DNA of 64,000 nt from Symbiodinium sp. CCMP2592 (Eukaryota > Sar > Dinophyceae > Suessiales > Symbiodiniaceae), in the NCBI GenBank assembly GCA_905221615.1, contig CAJNDT010003524.1, forward strand, positions 310,001 to 374,000. The letters are read 5' to 3'. A model generated the notes under the pieces. The model had not been told where the DNA came from, did no database searches, and saw nothing but the letters and a program-made list of their open reading frames with translations. Of this stretch, positions 58,001 to 64,000 are shown piece after piece. Made by a program: the position numbers and the translations under genes. Positions within the stretch are counted from its first letter, which is position 1. Each line of letters begins with the position of its first letter.

Positions 58001-61000
58001 AAACCAGACCCTGCCGGAAGGTTCTTTCCTTCGGAACTCTGAAACAGATGATATTGATAAAAAGCTATCTCCATATCTACATTCAGACCCTTGCATCTTC
58101 ATATTTGTGAATAGTGTGTGGCATGCTTGTGCCATCTGTTCTGTACTGATTTGGTACAACATGCGAAACCCCTAAACACCAAACCCTAAACCCTAGACCC
58201 TAACGAAAAAACAACGACAAGCCGCTGGCTCCAGGGATTCTCCCATGCCCTGCAGCAGCCGCGAAGCGATGAACCACTCAATCTTGCGGGCACCTCAGTT
58301 TGGAAGCGTCTAAGCGGGGTCTGAGAGACAGTGGCAGCTCATCCTTGCAGCTTCAATCATCTTCATCGTCAACGCCATCGCAGCCATCATCAACCTCACC
58401 ACCAACATGGTGATCCACCATCATGCTTACCAGCATGTTCGTCACGACTGCAACAGCTGCACTGGGAGAAAGCTGGCATTCAGGTGCCTTAATATAATAG
58501 CCCGAATAATTGCCCATACTATTTTGGTGACTCCTTGCTATAATCATCATATAATGTACACCAAAACCCTACTCCAATCATTACGCCCCTTGTATTGCAG
58601 TCCTGTACGACACTCTGTAGCCTTCCTTGGCAAAGGCCCAGTTCGCGACAACCCGTTGAGACCTGAAAGCCCTAGATTAAACTTGTCCGGGGTGCAGCCG
58701 CAGCAGAAGCTTGCCACGCTAAGCAAAGTCAGGCAGACGAGCCTTGTGGCGGTTTGGGGCTGAAGGTTGAACCGTCTAGTAGGTGTCGGCGTCAACAGTC
58801 CCCGAAAGAATTCATAAGGAGAGCTCTATGTTAAACAAGAAGGAAATCAAACTATCTCAGACAGATACCTAGTCTAGGGCTTGAGGGTTTGAGTTCGCCT
58901 TCTAGGATTGATAGAGCCCTAATGGTTTTAGGGCTTAGGCTTCATGATTCAAGGTTTGTGTCTTCACACTTCACGTGCTTCGGGGTCGGGGATGTCTCTG
59001 ACCCTAACCCTGAATCCTGAACCTAAACCGCCTAAACCCTAGGCTAGGCTGGGCGGAAAATGTTGGAACAGTGCCTGGGATCACCCCGCAGCTCCGCAAA
59101 ACCTGCAAAGCCCCTTTTCAGGGCTACTCTTAACGGGGTCTACAAGGATTACATGAGGGTGACCATATGGGTTCTATGATGTAGGAACCCTAAGAATCAG
59201 AACAGGGTTTTGGAGTATATTGTGGTATAGTTGTAGACCGGAACCGGAACAGTATTGCTCGTTATTCAGGCCCTTATACTAATCATGGCAGTGAAGCGAG
59301 AAACTCATGCAATCTAGCATACCAAGCTTCATATTCTTGCGCACCAGAAGCTCTGCAACACCCCGTACATGCTAAACGGTCGAAGTGTACAAACGTTAGT
59401 AACAACGATGGTGGAAGTAGCAATGACCACAGAATTGGCGCTACATCGTTTACTCGGATGGCAAAATGTCGATACTATGCATGTGCTGTATAATCACAGA
59501 GACCTCTACTGGCAAGATGACTCTTATAATACCCAAATGAGGTGCCCCTAGATTTGAAAGCTAAACTTAAGCCTCCATGCACAGCCGCTCAAAGCCCTGT
59601 AAGACCCTGCAGTGCATAATATGCACACTTGCCCTAATTATGAGCCCCAGCCTTCAACAAATCATGTGAAAACCTAAACAGCTTAGCAAGTTCTTACAAC
59701 AACATAGAACACTCCCCTAAAACTCTCCTAAACCCTAAAACCCCAAAACCCTCCCAAACCCTAAACCCTCAAAACCCTCCCAAATCCTACATAAACCCTT
59801 TTGGAAGCCAGGGCTCAGCACGGGCCTCCGGCCGATTCGATCGGACAGGCCAGCGGTGGCCATGCCAAAGACGGCCTCCGGTTTAGGGTTTGTTTTTAGG
59901 GTTTAAGACTTATAGGGGTTTAAGGGTTAGGGGTTTAGGGTTAGGGGGTTTAGGGTTGATTTTGGTGTTAAGCGGTTTAGGGGCAGGGCTCTCTCTGTTT
60001 TCTGCAGACTCGTGGAAACAAGGGCTCTGCGCAAGCCGCCGACAGTCCAACTCATCGATTTTTTGGTTCCGGCTTGCCCTCGCTAGGCCGACAGCGATGA
60101 TATGGGAGTTTCCGAACATAGGGGACCCTATAATATAGTACCCTAAGCAGGAAGGAACCCCATTTGTAAGGACCCCAAAATAAGGTACCTCTAATTATCG
60201 GAAACTCCCATATACTGCAGTGGCCTTAATAATTAGAATAGCGTTTTGGGGCCCAGTATACTATATTTATAATAAGGAACCCCCAAAACAGTATTTGTAT
60301 TTATTTAGGCCGCTAAAGTAAATCCTGAACTACCCATAATGAGGAATATACCATAATTCTCATAGTCTAAGGTCAGTAAGGTAATGCAGAATGTATATCA
60401 TCAACCGTATGGCCAGACTTGTCCCGTCATGACGAGGCTGGGTTCGCGTCTGCATAAACCTCACTCGCAGATGGAACCCTTAAAGGAACCCCAAAAAATG
60501 GAACCTTAAAGGAACCTTAAAACGGAAAGGAACCCTAAAGGAACCCCGAAAAGGAACCCTTAAAGGAGCCCGAAAAGGAACCCTAAAAGGAACCCTAAAG
60601 CGCCTTGATGCATAAGTTCATCTGCACAGTGCCGCTCATGAGGCTCTCGGAGCCCAGAAGGTCAACCTCACAGGGGCAGTTTAGGGTTCAGGGCCATAGA
60701 GCTTTAGAGGTTTAGGGTTTAGGGTTTAGGGCCATAAAGCTGTTGAGGTTCAGAGGTTTAGGGTTTAGGGGTTATGAACTAGGTTTAGGATTCATAGGGC
60801 TCCCAGGCTTGTAGAGCTTACACGGTTTGCAGGGCTCACAGGGTTTAGGGCCCATAGGGCTCACCCGGCTGGTCGGGCTAATAGGGTCGGTCCCAAGGAC
60901 TGTATGGGAGTTTCCGAAAATAGGGGACCCTAATATAGTACCCTAAGTAGTGGGATCCTGATTATAAGGACCCAAATAAACGGTACCCCTAATTTTCGGA

Positions 61001-61530
61001 AACTCCCATATCCCGAACCCTTTGGAGCTGAAAGGGATTTGCAGTAAAGTTGCTGCATACCCTACCCTAAAGTCTCTATTGTAGTTCCTTTCTGGGGCTG
61101 CCTGAAAGGATCATAAAACTGGCTAAAACCAAAGCAAGGAACTACGATGGAAGACTACAGGTAAGCTCTGTTGAAATGGAGGGTTTAGGAGGTTAGGGTT
61201 TAAGGTCTTAAGGCCTCCTGCACCGCTCGCCCCGCAGGCCGCAAGGAAACTTTATCAAGCCTTTTAGCACTGTGTACAACGACATAAGACCCTTGCAGCC
61301 CTGCTTGCAGTTCACTATCTTGAAACTCTAAACTCCAAAACCTAAAAAACTAAACCCTAAACTCCAAAACCCTAAAAGCTACACCCTAAACCCTAAGCCC
61401 CCTAAACCTTTCACACGCCTCCATCTGCGGAAGGCTTGGCACATACTGGTCCGTGGTGAAGTAGATGAAAGCGTAGACGACGCCCATGAACACCACCCAG
61501 CTCCGGGGACAGCCGTCCTCTTCAAGAGAA
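49100..61530 (-). CDS. Major-facilitator transporter, Bcr/CflA (DHA1)-like, many small exons
   Basis: Segments in transport order fit one MFS protein. 61419-~61530: TM1, FMGVVYAFIYFTTDQYVPSL. 60604-60666: VDLLGSESLMSGTVQMNLCI. 59826-59875: AVFGMATAGLSDRIGRR, the loop 2-3 signature GxxxDRxGRR. ~58690-58742: RLVCLTLLSVASFCCGCTPD. ~58225-58290: FIASRLLQGMGESLEP (TM4). ~57618-57668: VIFAMARDYFAEP. ~56505-56550: IWGLLASYAGLAMVVAQ. ~55795-55905: central loop, ESPLLRELWTYPDGTKIR. ~54480-54535: GCVMGAYFTFNANSSYLAEA. ~53645-53730: LVFGALCGIGAFLIERPRLW. ~52970-53170: LSLLGAAGAISLLPGFAARY then STCWILILVFSPDQ. ~51345-51415: ACVLMMALVSANVLFFEPLE. ~49935-50000: NPMPAIGPGNAA. ~49105-49165: AGLIFCQAAACVAAAIFW (last TM). 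The TDxYVPSLP motif is typical of the Bcr/CflA branch, which exports drugs or small molecules by proton antiport; the substrate is unknown. Fitted junctions use GC or GA donors and AG|G acceptors. The start codon is not identified and several borders are approximate. Confidence 0.75.
50790..50960. repeat. CCCTAAA/CCCTGAA array
   Basis: About 23 units, in which CCCTAAA alternates with CCCTGAA. The A-to-G variant is shared by neighbouring units, suggesting local duplication rather than point decay. Confidence 0.92.
51141..51250. mobile_element. Inverted-repeat element, family D (in MFS gene)
   Basis: CTTGGAGGTTCATGGCTAAT and ACTACCCATGAACCTCCAAG ends. It lies about 100 bases left of the exon at 51.35 kb. 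Confidence 0.9.
53022..53102. mobile_element. Family H element inside an MFS exon, with 9-bp target duplication
   Basis: TGAAGTATC occurs at 53022-53030 and 53094-53102. Between them is a 63-bp element with ends CTTTGGGTAGTAGGGAATGG and CCATTCCCTACTAACCAAAG. On the gene strand removal of 72 bases rejoins Ala-Ala-Arg-Tyr-Phe to Ser-Thr-Cys-Trp. The insert is a multiple of three and has no stop, so the frame also reads through it. If spliced, the junctions are CAC|GATACTTC...AAAG|GATACTTC, a GA-AG intron. Confidence 0.85.
55062..55182. mobile_element. Inverted-repeat element, family C (in MFS gene)
   Basis: AGGAGGTTCATGAGACTTGG and CCACTAAGCCCCATGATCC ends. A second right half (TTACTGAGCCCCATGATCCT) follows at 55210-55247. 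Confidence 0.75.
56755..56955. repeat. TTTAGGG/CTTAGGG array
   Basis: About 28 units with GGCTTAGGG and GGTATAGGG variants; a block of about 70 bp (GTATAGGGTTTTGG.TTCAGG) occurs twice (56771 and 56863). It is upstream, on the gene strand, of the MFS exon at 56.5 kb. Confidence 0.92.
57819..57926. mobile_element. Inverted-repeat element, family D (in MFS gene)
   Basis: AGTTGGAGGTTCATGAGTAG and TACCCATGAAAATCCAAGT ends; core ATCCATAATTATAAGCC. Confidence 0.85.
60100..60213. mobile_element. Inverted-repeat element, family A (in MFS gene)
   Basis: ATATGGGAGTTTCCGAACAT and TATCGGAAACTCCCATAT ends. Immediately followed by a family B element. Confidence 0.92.
60214..60318. mobile_element. Inverted-repeat element, family B (in MFS gene)
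   Basis: GTGGCCTTAATAATTAGAAT, GCGTTTTGGGGCCCAGTATA and TATTTAGGCCGCTAAAGTA; closest relative is the copy at 8801. Confidence 0.82.
60473..60602. repeat. AAAGGAACCC repeat
   Basis: About ten units of AAAGGAACCCTAAAGGAACC or AAAAGGAACC directly next to MFS exon 60604-60666. The same word recurs at 7040-7140, 21600-21660 and 41640-41750. Confidence 0.85.
60903..61011. mobile_element. Inverted-repeat element, family A (in MFS gene)
   Basis: TATGGGAGTTTCCGAAAATA and ATTTTCGGAAACTCCCATAT ends; the cleanest family A copy. Confidence 0.93.
61072..61155. mobile_element. Inverted-repeat element, family G (in MFS gene)
   Basis: TCTATTGTAGTTCCTTTCTGG against AGCAAGGAACTACGATGGAAGA. Confidence 0.65.
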
Positions 61531-61926
61531 TTTCGGATTGTAGCAGAGTCGTGGTGAGGTTTTAGATGGGCCCTCAGGCTCCATGTGCCTATATAGTAGA
61601 TACTTGAACTCAAAGTGGCTACATAGGAACCACTCTAAGCCCCAAGTATATGCGTTGTAAATAGATGGAGCCTGGGGGGCTTCTACAGGGGTTCATAGGC
61701 TGCTTCAGGTTTACCTCGCTCCGTTTGGCCGTTTCGGCTGGAGGATCAGTGCACTAATTTTCCAAATCCTGCTCGGGTTAAGACGAGGGGCTAAAATTTT
61801 GAACAGCTGGGATGAAGGAACCACAGCCGCTCTCAGCTAGAGGAGGTGTAGGGCGTTCTTTACATCTATTCCTAACCCCTAAGCCACACACTCTGGGAGC
61901 CGAAACCCTGTCCGTATGGAGGTACA

Positions 61927-62036
61927 TACGGGTGGTTGTCAAAATCAGGGTCCCTTTTTGGATCCTTATTATAATACGGCACCTAATATTTAGGGTACCC
62001 CCAAAAAAGGAACCCTAATTTTGACAACTACCCATA
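61927..62036. mobile_element. Inverted-repeat element, family F
   Basis: ATACGGGTGGTTGTCAAAAT and ATTTTGACAACTACCCATA ends; GATCCTTATTATAATACGG and TTTAGGGTACCCCCAAAAAAG inside. Confidence 0.9.
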
Positions 62037-62384
62037 TCCCAAACCCAACCTGTACGACTCCACCCAAGACCCTGAAAATTTTCGCGTCTAGTGAATGGAG
62101 CGAGCCTTCTAGGGGAACGTGCTACACGTCTGCTTAAAATTTCGCTCAGGTAGTGCAAGTGTCAATGACAGGAACCATACATCCAGAAATATCAGGCTCG
62201 GGCGTTTGAGGCGCTGTGGGTTCTGCCGAAACACCAGTTAAAGCACTAGTGTGATGTGGAATCAGCACAGATCCTCAACACCGCAACCCTCATTAATATA
62301 GGGCTCCTTGCTTATTATGGGTATGGTACTGTATACCCCCAAACAACTATCAAGGCCCCTATATATCAGTCGTCCTCCACGCTG

Positions 62385-62475
62385 GGATGCCGGGGCATCT
62401 TGTTTGGCAGACCAACCAACGCCAGGCGTAGGGACACGGCGATGAAGCCGCAGTAGACTGCGGCCACCAGTCCCT
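62385..62475 (-). CDS. Membrane-segment exon of an upstream gene
   Basis: The minus strand reads GEGLVAAVYCGFIAVSLRLA then LVGLPNKMPR, a single clear membrane span with a basic end. It could be the 5' part of the MFS gene or the 3' part of the next gene to the right; I favour a separate gene because MFS TM1 lies at 61.45 kb. Family not identified. TTTAGG-type repeats lie on its right, as for other exons. Confidence 0.5.
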
Positions 62476-63434
62476 CTCCAAATTCTACAGTGTTTTAAGG
62501 TTTGGGGTTTTGGGCTTCAGGGTCCGTAAGCGCTGTTTAGGGTTTGAAGTTTAAGAATCGCTCTGCAGGGTTTTATGGCTAATTAGGGGTTAATTAAACC
62601 TCAGGGTTTAAGGTTGGTGCTGCGGGACATCAGATCAGGTCTGTGCTCAGATGCAGCCTCGATGTCAAAAACGAAGGAACCGTAAGCCCTAAACCTTACT
62701 CAACCTGCCAGGTACCGCAGAGGGTTTTTTAAGGTTTTAAGTAGACCTTCGAGGTTTGGGATGCTGGGGGCAGGATAAATTGAAAATCCTCAAGAGGGAA
62801 ACCTTCGATTGGTGGTTTGATTGAGGAGTTAACATGAAGTCATAGTGCATATAACTTTCTTGGCTTCTTGCCTTCCTGTATTGTGGATATAGTGCTGCTG
62901 AGTTTTTCCTCTGTCTTTGACGATTTTGGTTCTGATGCTGGTCAGGCAGGTCGGCCGGCGTATGACTCCCTAAACGAAATTCCCAACTTCTGAATCCTGG
63001 AACAAACGCCGTTCAAGGCTTATGGCCGCTATAGTTCAAATAGCACAATGCACCTCCGCCCATAACCGTCTTCTCATATTTCTGCCCGCGCCCTGGACCT
63101 CACGGAATGTTGCCCTAGAGCCTTCACAAACTACACCGTGGGAAACATCCGCACACAGTGCCTAAATCTGAGGGATGAAGGGACGACCGCTTGCGGTCCC
63201 CCGCGTTTGACTTCACAAACAAACCACAGCAAAGTCACAAACCCGAAACGCTTCAGCCCCAAACCCTTACTCCAATAAATGCCTGTGGACTAGAACCTTG
63301 CAAGAATCCCAAATCCTAAACCGAAACCCTAAACCCTAGAACCTATTAACCCTAAACCCTAACCCTAAACATAAACCGAAAGCTCTGAACCCTCAGCCCT
63401 GAACCCCAAACCTTGAGCCGAAATCCCCAACCAG

Positions 63435-63500
63435 AGCCTTACTGAGCTTCGCCAGGACGTCCCCTTCGTAGAGGCACCGGGCGACATCCCACGACCAAGG
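63435..63500 (-). CDS. Exon of an upstream gene
   Basis: The minus strand reads SWDVARCLYEGDVLAKLSKAL (split here as SWDVARCLYEG and DVLAKLSKAL), bounded by CCCTAAA repeats on the left and TTTAGGG on the right. Unknown family; probably the same gene as the membrane exon at 62.4 kb. Confidence 0.4.
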
Positions 63501-63776
63501 TTGTGCCCCTGAGAGGTGTGGGGGTTTAGGGCTTATTTTAGTGTTTAGTGTGTGGGGTTTAGGCAGGGTTTAGGCCTTAGCGTACGGGATATGTGAATGG
63601 TTCTAGCATCTTCGGTGGTTTGTGGTTTGTATTTAGGGTGCGGGTTCGGAAGGTTCTCCCTGGGATGTTTTCTGGGAGTCGCAGCCTTTTATGACAACAA
63701 TTCTACATATGCATGCACCATTAGAAGTCAGCCCTCTCTTTGTCCGGGGCCGTCAACTTACAGGCATCCGGAAACT

Positions 63777-63880
63777 GGGTGGTTGTCAAGATTAGAATCC
63801 CTTTGTGGGTCCCTATTATAATACGGCACCTAATAATTTAGGGTACCCAAAAAGGGACCTTAATTTTGACAAGCACCTAC
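63777..63880. mobile_element. Inverted-repeat element, family F
   Basis: GGTGGTTGTCAAGATTAGAA and TTAATTTTGACAAGCACCTA ends, same core as the copy at 61927. Confidence 0.88.
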
Positions 63881-64000
63881 CTATAGAAGCCCTGAAACAA
63901 TTCGAGAACCGACGGACCTCTGCCTGAGCCTTGGTATTGGGATTGCTGAACAGTCCGAGGGACTCAGTACATAAAAACCCTAAACCAGCAATAGGTGCCC

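Noticed and set aside
1-64000. tRNA or rRNA genes
   Set aside because: I saw no T-loop plus acceptor-stem arrangement and no conserved rRNA blocks by eye; a covariance-model search would be needed to exclude them.

Overview
The window looks like nuclear DNA of a dinoflagellate, most likely a Symbiodiniaceae-like or Polarella-like alga. The basis is: (1) a SulP/SLC26 gene that I could rebuild by eye from 12 exons, whose introns use GT, GC and GA donors and whose 11 acceptors all read AG|G, the splice pattern known from dinoflagellates; (2) a helical-repeat PPR gene and a two-motif LAGLIDADG gene of types I associate with dinoflagellate nuclear genomes; (3) all recognisable genes lying on one strand (minus); (4) TTTAGGG-type repeats everywhere. 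The species cannot be named from the sequence.

Layout, all on the minus strand and read from right to left. 62.4-63.5 kb: exon fragments of an upstream gene, one with a membrane segment. 61.5-49.1 kb: a major-facilitator transporter of Bcr/CflA (DHA1) type in at least a dozen small exons. 46.2-44.2 kb: the most regular telomere-like arrays, enclosing ten tandem copies of an 82-bp unit that is itself a near-perfect palindrome. 43.5-26.7 kb: short exons of a helical, Lys/Glu/Ala-rich protein (array B). 26173-20712: the complete SulP anion transporter with a C-terminal STAS domain. 20.3-4.5 kb, perhaps on to 0.36 kb: a second helical protein (array A), related to B by a shared DAE(L/M)PFLKGIE motif. 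A 446-residue LAGLIDADG protein (11698-10358) and a PPR protein (3467-1927) lie between array A exons, in blocks of ordinary complex DNA free of telomere-like repeats.

Most of the window is intron or intergenic DNA of two kinds. The first is degenerate TTTAGGG/CCCTAAA sequence whose orientation follows the exons: around most minus-strand exons the plus strand reads CCCTAAA on the left and TTTAGGG on the right. An intron RNA therefore tends to begin with UUUAGGG and end with CCCUAAA and could fold on itself. The second is at least eight families of 60-130 bp inverted-repeat (MITE-like) elements. Several sit inside reconstructed introns and are bracketed by duplications of the coding sequence at the splice junctions (9, 10, 13 and 15 bp), as expected if elements insert into exons and become introns (introner-like).

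The genes do not form a pathway: two transporters, an organelle RNA-binding type protein, a selfish endonuclease relative and two structural-looking helical proteins. The coherent system in the window is the repeat and intron architecture. Exon borders marked '~' are estimates; those given exactly come from frame and splice-site fitting by eye without transcript data.
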